From Scatosoma sp045652965 (lineage in GTDB: Bacteria; Bacillota; Clostridia; Christensenellales; Borkfalkiaceae), in contig JAZOLI010000105.1 of assembly GCA_045652965.1 (NCBI GenBank), positions 1-8,706 of the forward strand: a stretch of DNA of 8,706 nucleotides, read 5' to 3'. This document shows, piece by piece, positions 1-6,107 of this stretch (positions are counted from its first letter, which is position 1; each line of letters begins with the position of its first letter). Below the pieces are notes generated by a model that saw only the letters and a list, made by a program, of their open reading frames with translations, made no database searches and was not told the DNA's origin. A program made the translations under genes and the position numbers.

Positions 1-65
1 ATGAAGAGCTTGTTGCAAAAGGCGGATTGTACGCGGAATTGTATCGCTATCAATTCAAGGAATAA
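1..65 (+). CDS. ABC transporter ATP-binding/permease protein, C-terminal end (partial)
   Basis: Frame 3 reads EELVAKGGLYAELYRYQFKE and then TAA at 63-65. This matches the usual last residues of exporter-type ABC half-transporters (ATPase fused to a permease domain), which end in a 'H/D-EEL-LAKGG-LY-x-LY-x-x-Q' segment just after the nucleotide-binding domain. The two leading bases 'at' fit the end of a His or Asp codon, both common just before this segment. Only the last 20 complete codons lie in the window, so the substrate and the main catalytic motifs cannot be seen. The stop is separated by one base from the next gene's ATG at 67, which implies translational coupling and one operon. The family call rests on a short but very typical tail. 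Confidence 0.72.
   Translation, partial: EELVAKGGLYAELYRYQFKE
57..62 (+). promoter_or_regulatory. Ribosome binding site that sets the methyltransferase start
   Basis: AAGGAA lies four bases before the ATG at 67, inside the last codons of the upstream ABC transporter gene. It favours ATG 67 over the in-frame ATG at position 1, because the bases from 1 to 65 encode the ABC transporter tail in another frame. Confidence 0.55.
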
Positions 66-66
66 A

Positions 67-861
67 ATGAAAAGCAATATGAACAACGTAAACAAAACTT
101 TATACATTCCTTTATTTGCAAAAGCTTACGTGAGCAAGAAAGGTGTGTTTTTACACGATGAGAAAGCGGAAGAAGTTTGGGAGAAAGAAGCCTTTCCACT
201 CAAAGGAAAATCAAAATCGAAATGGCTTGCTTATTATTTGGGTGCTCGCTCGGCGGTGTTTGACGAATGGGTGAAAGAGCAAATGCAAAATACGCCAAAT
301 GCCGTGGTTATTCATATCGGTTGTGGAATGGATAGCCGCGTGTTAAGGGTGGGCGAAAGCAATCGTAAATGGTACGACGTTGATTTCGCTGAAGTGATTG
401 AAGAGAGAAAACGCTATTATTCTAGCTCGGAAAATTATCAAATGATTTCAGCCGACGTGCGAGATGATAAGTGGCTTGAAAGTATTGAAGAAAACAATCG
501 TGCCATCGTCGTTATGGAAGGCGTGAGCATGTATCTAACACCGCTCGAAATGCAAGCGTTACGAAACAATCTGTGTGCTCGTTTTAAAGAAGTGGCGCTT
601 TTGGTCGATTGCTACACCTGTTTTGCGGCTAAAATGTCGAAACGTAGAAATCCCATAAAGGACGTGGGTGTTAGCATGGTTTACGGCATAGACGATCCAA
701 AAACGCTAGAAAACGACGAGTTTTCTTTTATGCAGGAACACGCTATTGTTCCTGTAAAATACGTTAAGCAATTAAAGGGCGTGGAGAAGCTAATTTTTGG
801 GAAACTTTACGCAGGCGGCTTTTCTAAAAAATTGTATCGTTTGTTTGAATATAAAAAGTAA
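67..861 (+). CDS. Class I SAM-dependent methyltransferase, LCM (leucine carboxyl methyltransferase-like) family
   Basis: The 264-residue product has the hallmarks of the LCM/COG3315 methyltransferase family. These are a motif I of the form HIGCGMDSR at about residues 83-91, YDVD at 103-106 (the acidic residue that contacts the SAM ribose), SADV at 128-131, and EGVSMYL at 151-157. The family transfers methyl groups from SAM to carboxyl or hydroxyl groups. Bacterial members are often labelled polyketide O-methyltransferases, but the substrate here cannot be read from sequence. There is no signal peptide or membrane segment, so it should be cytosolic. The reading frame stays open back to position 1, but the first 22 codons overlap the end of the ABC transporter gene and are not expected to be translated. 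ATG 67 has its own binding site. The family is secure; the biological role is unknown. Confidence 0.87.
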   Translation: MKSNMNNVNKTLYIPLFAKAYVSKKGVFLHDEKAEEVWEKEAFPLKGKSKSKWLAYYLGARSAVFDEWVKEQMQNTPNAVVIHIGCGMDSRVLRVGESNRKWYDVDFAEVIEERKRYYSSSENYQMISADVRDDKWLESIEENNRAIVVMEGVSMYLTPLEMQALRNNLCARFKEVALLVDCYTCFAAKMSKRRNPIKDVGVSMVYGIDDPKTLENDEFSFMQEHAIVPVKYVKQLKGVEKLIFGKLYAGGFSKKLYRLFEYKK

Positions 862-884
862 AACGATTGAGAGAAGAAGCATTT

Positions 885-890
885 AAGGAG
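885..890 (+). promoter_or_regulatory. Ribosome binding site that sets the HAD phosphatase start
   Basis: A perfect AAGGAG is placed six bases before ATG 897. This selects ATG 897 over the in-frame TTG at 867, which has no comparable site and would add ten residues not expected for the family. Confidence 0.75.
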
Positions 891-896
891 AAAGGA

Positions 897-1718
897 ATGC
901 AAGACGTTTTTGAAAAAAAGGTAAATTTAAACAATAAAAAGTTGTTTTTGTTTGATATGGACGGAACAATTTATCGTGAGAACGAGCTGTTTGACGGCGT
1001 GATAGAGTTGCTTGATAAAATTGAAAAAAATGGCGGTAAATATGTGTTTATCACCAACAATCCTTCTAAATCTATCAAGGATTACGTGTTAAAGCTTCGG
1101 AAAATGGGGATTTGTGGCGTAAGGCAAGAAAATTTTTTCACGTCAACGCAGGCTTCAATTGCGCTTATGCGCGAGAAGTTTTCAGGCGAACTTATCTATG
1201 CGCAAGGCACAAAATCGTTTATCAAGGAATTAAAGGCAAACAAGCTGAAAATCACGCAAAAATTTAATGAAAACGTTAAAGCGGTTTTGGTGGCGTTTGA
1301 TCCTGAAATCACCGGCAAAAAATTGCGTACGACTTGTGAAGTCTTGACAAAGCTCAATGTGCCTTATTATGCAACCAATCCCGATTGGGTTTGTCCCGTC
1401 TCGTTTGGCGCTGTTCCCGATTGTGGCTCTATGTGCGAAGGGATTTGGCGTGCAACGGGCAAACGCCCGATTTATATCGGAAAGCCGCAACCAACCATGG
1501 TGGATACGGTGCGAGAAAAATTTGGCTATGAGCGCGATAAAACGCTTGTCGTTGGCGATCGATTGTATACCGATATCGCCACGGGCGTGCGCGCAGGGGT
1601 GGATACCGTGTGCGTGTTAAGCGGCGAGGCGACGATGGAAGATATAAAAACGGCGAAAGGCGAAGAAACGCCCACCTACGTTTTAGAAAACGTAAAAGAG
1701 TTGTTGCCGCTTGTTTAA
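897..1718 (+). CDS. HAD superfamily subfamily IIA hydrolase (NagD-like phosphatase)
   Basis: The 273-residue cytosolic protein carries all the HAD catalytic motifs. Motif I is FDMDGT, with nucleophile Asp20 and acid/base Asp22. Motif II is ITNN, with Thr53. The motif III lysine lies in IGKPQP (Lys196), and the motif IV acidic residues are in GDRLYTD (Asp221 and Asp226). The inserted cap between motifs II and III, together with the TNN and GKPQP signatures, places it in HAD-IIA with NagD, 4-nitrophenylphosphatase and phosphoglycolate phosphatase-like enzymes. It should hydrolyse a phosphate ester of a small metabolite with Mg2+, but the substrate cannot be inferred. Length is normal for the family. 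It sits 35 bases after the methyltransferase and 27 before the MgtC-like gene, so co-transcription is likely, though these neighbours do not point to one shared pathway. Confidence 0.9.
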   Translation: MQDVFEKKVNLNNKKLFLFDMDGTIYRENELFDGVIELLDKIEKNGGKYVFITNNPSKSIKDYVLKLRKMGICGVRQENFFTSTQASIALMREKFSGELIYAQGTKSFIKELKANKLKITQKFNENVKAVLVAFDPEITGKKLRTTCEVLTKLNVPYYATNPDWVCPVSFGAVPDCGSMCEGIWRATGKRPIYIGKPQPTMVDTVREKFGYERDKTLVVGDRLYTDIATGVRAGVDTVCVLSGEATMEDIKTAKGEETPTYVLENVKELLPLV

Positions 1719-1745
1719 AAGAATAAAACAAAAGGAGTTTTTGTA

Positions 1746-2420
1746 ATGTTTTGGGAGATGTGGGAAATGCAAGAAATCATTCGTCAACTTTGGATGATGC
1801 CCGATTTGCTTTTATCTGTTTTGCTTGGTTTTGCCATTGGGTTTGAAAGAAAACTTCGCTTTAAGGAAGCAGGGATCCGCACGCACACGATTGTGTGTTT
1901 CGGTGCAGCGCTTATGATGGTCATTTCAAAATATGCGTTTGGAAGCGACGCAGATTCCGCTCGTGTTGCGGCACAAATCGTATCGGGCGTAGGTTTTCTC
2001 GGCGCAGGCATGATCGTTTATAAACAACACGAAGTGAAAGGTTTGACGACGGCGGCAGGAGTTTGGGCGACGGCGGGTGTGGGCATGGCTTGCGGTGGCG
2101 GTTTATATTTGGTGGCGCTTGGTGCAACGGTGCTCTTGATTTTAGCACAATGTGTTTTTCATTTAAACTATCGTGTGTTCCGTTCTAAAAGATATTATTC
2201 GGTGAAGATTGAATTTGTGCAAACAAGCGATGAGAATTTAAAAATTAAACAACTTTTCGCTACCGACCGATTTAACAAACTTGTCATTAAAAGAGAAGAC
2301 GATAAGGTTGTTTATAGAGCCACGCTTACGACGGATAAGGAATTTTCTTCTTCTCGCTTAAACGAGATCATGGCGGAAAATCCGTTTATCCTTTCTTTGG
2401 AACGTTGCGATAACGATTGA
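1746..2420 (+). CDS. MgtC/SapB family membrane protein
   Basis: The 224-residue protein has an N-terminal MgtC/SapB domain. The family signature GFAIGFERK lies at residues 28-36, followed by AGIRTH at 42-47, the Gly-rich VSGVGFLGAGMI at 79-90 and GLTTAAGVWATAGVG at 99-113. About five hydrophobic segments are visible (roughly 18-33, 47-63, 74-92, 104-118 and 119-137), so it is an integral membrane protein. The polar C-terminal part (about 150-224) resembles the small cytosolic ACT-like domain found in many members. The family is linked to Mg2+ limitation and acid stress and, in Salmonella MgtC, to inhibition of the F-type ATPase. Most chromosomal members like this one lack a proven role. An AAAGGAG site at 1731-1737 supports ATG 1746. 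The gene is the last before a strong terminator. Confidence 0.9.
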   Translation: MFWEMWEMQEIIRQLWMMPDLLLSVLLGFAIGFERKLRFKEAGIRTHTIVCFGAALMMVISKYAFGSDADSARVAAQIVSGVGFLGAGMIVYKQHEVKGLTTAAGVWATAGVGMACGGGLYLVALGATVLLILAQCVFHLNYRVFRSKRYYSVKIEFVQTSDENLKIKQLFATDRFNKLVIKREDDKVVYRATLTTDKEFSSSRLNEIMAENPFILSLERCDND

Positions 2421-2426
2421 TTTTAC

Positions 2427-2463
2427 AAAAGGGCAAGGATTTTCAAAAAACCTTGCCTTTTTT
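2427..2463 (+). terminator. Rho-independent terminator after the MgtC-like gene
   Basis: GGCAAGG (2432-2438) pairs with CCTTGCC (2451-2457), and flanking A and T runs extend the stem. Six T follow immediately at 2458-2463. The loop is 12 bases. It lies seven bases after the stop codon and ends the first operon. Confidence 0.9.
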
Positions 2464-2475
2464 GCATAAAAATAT

Positions 2476-2504
2476 TTGACAAATGTTTTTTTTTGTTATA
2501 TAAT
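2476..2504 (+). promoter_or_regulatory. Consensus sigma-A promoter for tRNA-Trp
   Basis: There is an exact -35 TTGACA at 2476-2481 and an exact -10 TATAAT at 2499-2504, with a 17-base T-rich spacer. Transcription is expected to start near 2510-2512, about six bases before the mature 5' end of the tRNA. Such a full match suits a constitutive, strongly expressed stable RNA. Confidence 0.92.
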
Positions 2505-2516
2505 AGCTACGTTGTT

Positions 2517-2590
2517 AGGGGTTTGGTATAGAGGTTGTGCCTTGGTCTCCAAAACCAAAGAGATGAGTTCAAGTCTTATAGCCCCTGCCA
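2517..2590 (+). tRNA. tRNA-Trp (anticodon CCA)
   Basis: A complete 74-base cloverleaf can be folded by hand. The acceptor AGGGGTT (2517-2523) pairs with AGCCCCT (2580-2586). The D arm is GTAT/GTGC around a GG-containing loop. The anticodon stem TTGGT/ACCAA (2542-2546, 2554-2558) closes the loop CTCCAAA with anticodon CCA at 2549-2551. A four-base variable loop follows, then a T arm ATGAG/CTTAT around the canonical loop TTCAAGT (2568-2574). The discriminator is G2587 and the CCA end is encoded at 2588-2590. Anticodon CCA reads UGG, so it inserts tryptophan. The D and T stems hold several G-U or A-U pairs, including U11-G24, which E. coli tRNA-Trp also has. The gene stands alone between its own promoter and a hairpin. 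Confidence 0.96.
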
Positions 2591-2599
2591 AGATAGACG

Positions 2600-2647
2600 C
2601 GCCCCGAAAGCAAGGCTTGCTTTCGGGGCGTATAATCTTATTTTTTT
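2600..2647 (+). terminator. GC-rich hairpin, probable terminator of the tRNA-Trp transcript
   Basis: Fourteen perfect base pairs (2600-2613 with 2617-2630) close a three-base loop. The stem contains CGCCCCG/CGGGGCG. The T run (2641-2647) begins ten bases after the stem, so termination may be less efficient than at a standard site, and some transcription could continue into rnhA just downstream. A TATAAT at 2631-2636 overlaps this tail. Confidence 0.7.
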
Positions 2648-2656
2648 GAGGTTGGT

Positions 2657-3133
2657 ATGAAAAAAACGGTCACGCTCTACACGGACGGCGCTTGCTCGGG
2701 CAATCCCGGACTCGGCGGTTATGCAGGTGTTCTTTTATACGGCGAGCATAAGCTGGAATATAGCGGTAGCGAAGCGCAAACGACGAACAACCGCATGGAA
2801 GTTATGGCGGTGATCGTTGGGTTGAAGCGTTTGAAATATCCTTGTAAAGTGGACGTGTATAGCGATTCTGCATACACTGTAAACGCATTTAACGAAGGCT
2901 GGATTTATGCTTGGAAAAAGGGCGGCTGGAAGAAGGCGGATGGCAAGGCGGTGCAAAACGTTGATCTTTGGGAAGAATTGTACGAGCTTACCAAAACCCA
3001 CGAAGTTGTTTTTCATAAGGTGGCAGGACATGCCGATAACGAACTCAACAATCGTTGCGATGAGCTTGCTCGCGGCGCAATCACCGAGCTTAGGAAAACG
3101 TTGCCGATAGAAGAGCTTGAAGAAGTGGAATAA
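2657..3133 (+). CDS. rnhA: Ribonuclease HI
   Basis: The 158-residue protein aligns end to end with bacterial RNase HI, which cleaves the RNA strand of RNA-DNA hybrids at R-loops, primers and misincorporated ribonucleotides in the cytosol. The start YTDGACSGNPG carries catalytic Asp10. NNRMEVMA carries Glu48, YSDSAY carries Asp70, and NNRCDELA carries Asp135, with the catalytic-loop histidine at His125 (VAGHADN). The basic Trp/Lys/Gly-rich handle region, absent from many Gram-positive RNases H, is present at about residues 81-97. A GAGG at 2648-2651 sits five bases before ATG 2657. No strong promoter of its own is evident, so expression may come from readthrough past the tRNA hairpin or from a weak promoter near TATAAT 2631-2636. 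Confidence 0.96.
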   Translation: MKKTVTLYTDGACSGNPGLGGYAGVLLYGEHKLEYSGSEAQTTNNRMEVMAVIVGLKRLKYPCKVDVYSDSAYTVNAFNEGWIYAWKKGGWKKADGKAVQNVDLWEELYELTKTHEVVFHKVAGHADNELNNRCDELARGAITELRKTLPIEELEEVE

Positions 3134-3177
3134 AAACAATCGTATAATCAATACTATGAGTATATGATGAACGTATC

Positions 3178-3183
3178 AAGGAG
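3178..3183 (+). promoter_or_regulatory. Ribosome binding site that sets a GTG start
   Basis: A perfect AAGGAG lies seven bases before GTG 3191. The upstream in-frame ATG codons at 3164 and 3167 have no binding site, so the nine extra residues they would add are unlikely to be translated. Confidence 0.7.
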
Positions 3184-3190
3184 TTTAAGA

Positions 3191-4099
3191 GTGGATAACG
3201 AAAGGAAAAACGGCGAAACGTTGCCGCTTCTTATCACGTTTTTAGGAGTGTCGATTGCTTGCGTAGTGTTTGCGATTTTGTGTATATATGGCACGAAAAT
3301 CGCTTTCCTTGCGAGCAATCGGCTTTTATTTTCCTTGCTTGCAGGTGGTTTGCTAACGGCATTTTTTGTCCTTTGCGTTTGGCTTGTTGTAAGGAAGAAA
3401 GAAGTGTGGTATAAAAGCGCGCTCAGCGGCTTCATCTTGATGTTGTTTGGGTTGGTTGTTCTTTTTATTTTACAACAAACGGGCTTTTTTAACGTGATAC
3501 AAAGCCAAAACAGCTTGCAGGAATATCTTGAAAGCAAAGGCGCTTGGATGCCCGTTGTTTACACTGTTTTGCAATTTTTACAGGTGGTTGTTTTGCCCAT
3601 TCCTTCGGTGGTGAGCACGCTGGCAGGCGTGGCGCTTTTCGGCGCGTTCCAAACGATGGTTTATAGCCTAATCGGTGTTTTGCTTGGTTCGTTTACCGCT
3701 TTCTTTGTTGGGCGAAAACTTGGTAATACAGCCGTTTCATGGATGATTGGCGAAGAAACCATGAATAAATGGCAAAATAAAATTAAGGGGAAGGATTATT
3801 TGCTTTTAACGCTTATGTTTATTTTGCCTGTTTTTCCCGACGACGTTTTATGTTTTGTGGCAGGTTTATCTACCATGACGTTGCGCTATTTTGCTTTTAT
3901 GATCATTTTTTCTCGCTTTTTGCAAATATCTTTAACGTGCTATTCAATCGATTTAATTCCGTTTACGACGTGGTGGGGGTTATCGATTTGGATTGCCTTT
4001 TTCTCTGCCTTGTTGGCGGCTTTTCTAATTGTTTACAAAAACATCGATAAAATACAAGGCTGGATAACAAAGCGTTTCAGAAAAAAAGGAAAAAAGTGA
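3191..4099 (+). CDS. TVP38/TMEM64 (DedA-like, VTT domain) integral membrane protein
   Basis: The 302-residue protein is highly hydrophobic, with about eight membrane segments (near 11-34, 44-67, 77-97, 122-150, 156-174, 203-223, 232-255 and 261-283). The VTT/SNARE-associated domain occupies roughly 120-255. It is recognised by IGVLLGSFTAFFVGRKLG at about 161-178 and LPVFPDDVLCFVAGLS at about 212-227, the latter with the Pro-Asp-Asp element typical of the TVP38 (COG0398) branch. DedA/VTT proteins are implicated in membrane lipid scrambling and envelope homeostasis; no precise role can be claimed here. It is longer than the usual 200-250 residues because of two extra N-terminal helices. The C terminus is strongly basic, which fits a cytosolic end. 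The gene begins 57 bases after rnhA, and no convincing promoter lies between them. Confidence 0.87.
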   Translation: MDNERKNGETLPLLITFLGVSIACVVFAILCIYGTKIAFLASNRLLFSLLAGGLLTAFFVLCVWLVVRKKEVWYKSALSGFILMLFGLVVLFILQQTGFFNVIQSQNSLQEYLESKGAWMPVVYTVLQFLQVVVLPIPSVVSTLAGVALFGAFQTMVYSLIGVLLGSFTAFFVGRKLGNTAVSWMIGEETMNKWQNKIKGKDYLLLTLMFILPVFPDDVLCFVAGLSTMTLRYFAFMIIFSRFLQISLTCYSIDLIPFTTWWGLSIWIAFFSALLAAFLIVYKNIDKIQGWITKRFRKKGKK

Positions 4100-4123
4100 T
4101 GCAAATTCATAGTTTTTCCTTTG

Positions 4124-4132
4124 TGATATAAT
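4124..4132 (+). promoter_or_regulatory. Possible extended -10 promoter element
   Basis: TGATATAAT matches the extended -10 pattern (TG, one base, TATAAT). No good -35 lies 16-18 bases upstream. A transcript would start near 4139 and could end at the hairpin at 4194-4244, giving a short RNA of about 105 bases. The surrounding DNA is very AT-rich, so a chance match is quite possible. Confidence 0.3.
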
Positions 4133-4193
4133 AAAAAAATTGCAAATTGTCGATAAAATGAGCAAGAAAACGAATAATATAATAGATAAAAAA

Positions 4194-4244
4194 CGATAAT
4201 GCGAATGGCGCGGAGCTTTGCGTGCGAGTATTGTCGATTTTTTT
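4194..4244 (+). terminator. Probable intrinsic terminator downstream of the TVP38 gene
   Basis: CGATAATGC (4194-4202) pairs with GTATTGTCG (4228-4236) over nine positions, two of them G-U. An inner helix GCGCGG/TTGCGT (4208-4213 with 4218-4223) sits within it. Seven T follow at 4238-4244. It lies about 95 bases after the TVP38 stop, so it would end that transcript or any short RNA from the 4124-4132 element. The interior loop makes it imperfect. Confidence 0.55.
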
Positions 4245-4275
4245 AGAAAAAAATGAAAGAATTAGTTTTATTTGC

Positions 4276-4304
4276 TTGCTTTTTTGCGATTTTTTTTGTA
4301 TAAT
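4276..4304 (+). promoter_or_regulatory. Likely promoter of the decarboxylase operon
   Basis: The -10 TATAAT at 4299-4304 is exact. The -35 candidate TTGCTT at 4276-4281 keeps the TTG of the consensus with a 17-base T-rich spacer. Transcription would start near 4311, leaving a leader of about 70 bases before ATG 4380. No known operator or riboswitch was recognised in the leader. Confidence 0.6.
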
Positions 4305-4379
4305 GATAATCGGTAGAAAGTTGGCAAAAAAATAAAATTTTTTAGAACATTTCCGACCGAATTTCTTGGAGGATACATT

Positions 4380-5744
4380 ATGGACAAAATTCAACTACTG
4401 CAAGAAAGAAAGGCAAAGATCGTGGAAGCGGGCAAAGAAATCCGCGCGCGCATCAATGCGATTGTTGACGAAGAAAGCTTCGTTGAACTTTCTGCATTCA
4501 GCTTTTCTAAGAACGAGTTTTATGGAGAAGAAGCCGCAGGCGAAGGCGTCGTGACAGGATTTGCGACGATTAGCGGTTATCCGTTCTACGTCGTTGCGCA
4601 GAACTACAAGGTGTTGGAAGGCGGCGTTTCCAAGGCAAACTGCGACAAGATCGCAAAATGTCTTGACGCGGCTGAGAAAAACTGTACTCCCGTCGTGTAT
4701 ATTTTAAACACGCGCGGTGTGCAAGTTGGCGAAGGGGTGACCGTTTTAGAAGGGCTTGGCAAATTGCTTTTGAGAAGCACGCAACTTAAAGGCGTTGTTC
4801 CCCAATACGTTGTGGTAGACGGCGAAGTGTACGGCTCTGCTGCAATGCTTGCCGCGATTGCCGATTTCGCTTTCTTTACAAACGAGAGCGTTTTGGCGGT
4901 AAGCAGTCCTTTCGTTTTGTCGGCAAAAGCAGGCAAAAATTTAAAGAAAGAAGAAGTTGGCGGCGCGAAAGCGCTTAACAAAACGGGTATTCCCGCGTTT
5001 GAAGTGGCTTCGTTGGAAGAAGTGCGTGGTACGATTATCGCAGTTAGCGAGCTTATCTCTATGCCTTTGATCGATGCGGAGCTCAATCAAGCCGTTCCTG
5101 CATTGAACGTAAGCACGGATGCTGCAACCCTTATGACGATTTTTGAAAGCCCCGTGGAAGTTTGTGCTTCTTATGAGCCCGAAGTGAAAACGGTGCTTGG
5201 TCGTATCGGCGGCATTGCCGTTGCGGCGGTGGTGTTCGACGGCGGAGATACGGGCGTTGAATTGAATGCGGCAAAGCTTGCGAAAATTAAAAACTTTGCA
5301 GAGTTTGCTTGCTGCTACGGTTTGCCTTTCATCACGTTTACCGACGTAAAAGGAATTTGTCCTTCAACGTGCACGAACAACAGCCGCGTTATGAAAGAAG
5401 CAGCAGAATATCTTGATATGCTCGACACGATCGACACGGCGAAAATTGCAGTTGTTTATAAAAAGGCAATTGGGCTTGGCTATTCGTTGTTCGCGGCGAA
5501 ATCGGTTGGCTTTGATTACACTTGTGCTTTCGCAAACGCGAGCATTGCACTCTTTGACGGCGCGCAAGGCGCGGTGATTGAGCTTGGAGAAGAAAAAGCG
5601 GATAAGAAAGCGCTTGAAAAGAAATATGCGGAAGAAAATTCCGATCCAATCAATGCGGCGAAAGATGGTTATATCGACGCGGTGATCGAACCCCAATTTG
5701 TAAAACAATATTTGATTGCTTCCTTGCAAATGCTTGCAAGATAA
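4380..5744 (+). CDS. Biotin-dependent acyl-CoA carboxyltransferase subunit (methylmalonyl-CoA decarboxylase alpha / transcarboxylase 12S type), divergent
   Basis: The 454-residue protein has the double crotonase-fold layout of the carboxyl transferase family. The N-terminal half includes GYPFYVVAQNYKVLEGG (66-82). The C-terminal half includes GRIGG (274-278), TDVKGICPS (321-329), KKAIGLGYSLFAAK (361-374), FDGAQGAVIEL (392-402) and AAKDGYIDAVIEP (426-438). Such subunits transfer carboxyl groups between an acyl-CoA, for example methylmalonyl-CoA, and biotin on a carrier protein. The carrier, gamma and beta genes directly downstream point to a membrane decarboxylase rather than a carboxylase, since no biotin carboxylase gene is seen. 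It is shorter than the usual 500-520 residues. Several Gly-rich motifs are altered (NTRGVQVGEG for DSGGARIQEG, KAIGLGY for KAYGGAY), so the substrate is uncertain. A GGAGG at 4368-4372 supports ATG 4380. Confidence 0.85.
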   Translation: MDKIQLLQERKAKIVEAGKEIRARINAIVDEESFVELSAFSFSKNEFYGEEAAGEGVVTGFATISGYPFYVVAQNYKVLEGGVSKANCDKIAKCLDAAEKNCTPVVYILNTRGVQVGEGVTVLEGLGKLLLRSTQLKGVVPQYVVVDGEVYGSAAMLAAIADFAFFTNESVLAVSSPFVLSAKAGKNLKKEEVGGAKALNKTGIPAFEVASLEEVRGTIIAVSELISMPLIDAELNQAVPALNVSTDAATLMTIFESPVEVCASYEPEVKTVLGRIGGIAVAAVVFDGGDTGVELNAAKLAKIKNFAEFACCYGLPFITFTDVKGICPSTCTNNSRVMKEAAEYLDMLDTIDTAKIAVVYKKAIGLGYSLFAAKSVGFDYTCAFANASIALFDGAQGAVIELGEEKADKKALEKKYAEENSDPINAAKDGYIDAVIEPQFVKQYLIASLQMLAR

Positions 5745-5756
5745 GGGGAGGTAGTT

Positions 5757-6095
5757 ATGTTTAATTTATTGGCGAAAACTGTGCCTGCGGGTGGCAGAGT
5801 GGTGGAAGTGCCTGAGGCATTGCTCTATGCGCTTATCGGCTTTTTGGTGGTGTTCGCAGGGATTGCGCTTTTGATTGCCGTCGTTTGGGCGGTTGGCAAG
5901 ATTATGTCCGCGACAAATGTTGCATCGCAACCTAAAAAGGTGGAAGAGAAACCCAAGCAAGTGGTTGCGCCCGTTGCAAATTCCGACGACGTGGATGAAG
6001 AAACGGTAGCGGTGATCACTGCGGCACTTATGGCTTATTATCAAACAACCAATCCCAAATGTGGATTTACTGTAAAAAGAATTAAGAGAATTTAA
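5757..6095 (+). CDS. OadG-like gamma subunit of a sodium-pump decarboxylase
   Basis: The 112-residue protein has one membrane segment at about residues 23-47. A Lys/Pro-rich linker (about 57-72) follows, then a cytosolic tail of the form DEETVAVITAALMAYY (78-93) ending in a basic KRIKRI. This is the OadG/gamma pattern: a single N-terminal helix plus a conserved acidic 'ITAA' segment. In characterised decarboxylases the gamma subunit anchors the soluble carboxyltransferase and biotin carrier to the membrane beta subunit and stabilises the complex. The family is short and weakly conserved, so position in the operon adds much of the support. A strong GGGGAGG (5745-5751) directly follows the upstream stop codon and leads to ATG 5757. 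Confidence 0.82.
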   Translation: MFNLLAKTVPAGGRVVEVPEALLYALIGFLVVFAGIALLIAVVWAVGKIMSATNVASQPKKVEEKPKQVVAPVANSDDVDEETVAVITAALMAYYQTTNPKCGFTVKRIKRI

Positions 6096-6107
6096 GGAGA
6101 AACTATC

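Noticed and set aside
2631..2636. TATAAT just after the tRNA hairpin as an rnhA promoter
   Set aside because: No acceptable -35 element lies 16-18 bases upstream, and that region is the hairpin stem. A weak promoter cannot be excluded.
3143..3148. TATAAT between rnhA and the TVP38 gene as a promoter
   Set aside because: The nearest TTGA-like -35 (3117-3122) gives a 20-base spacer, which is too long. Co-transcription with rnhA is as likely.
4100..4148. Direct repeat TGCAAATT at 4100-4107 and 4141-4148
   Set aside because: Two copies of an eight-base AT-rich word in AT-rich intergenic DNA are likely to be chance. No symmetry suggests an operator.
4310..4360. Leader hairpin TCGGT/ACCGA in the decarboxylase 5' region as a riboswitch or attenuator
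   Set aside because: Only five base pairs close a loop of about 40 bases, with no recognisable riboswitch core.
4107..4394. Reverse-strand open frame of 95 codons in the intergenic region before the decarboxylase operon
   Set aside because: Its Phe/Ile/Lys-rich composition is what AT-rich DNA gives by chance. It has no recognisable domain, and it overlaps the promoter, leader and terminator-like hairpin.
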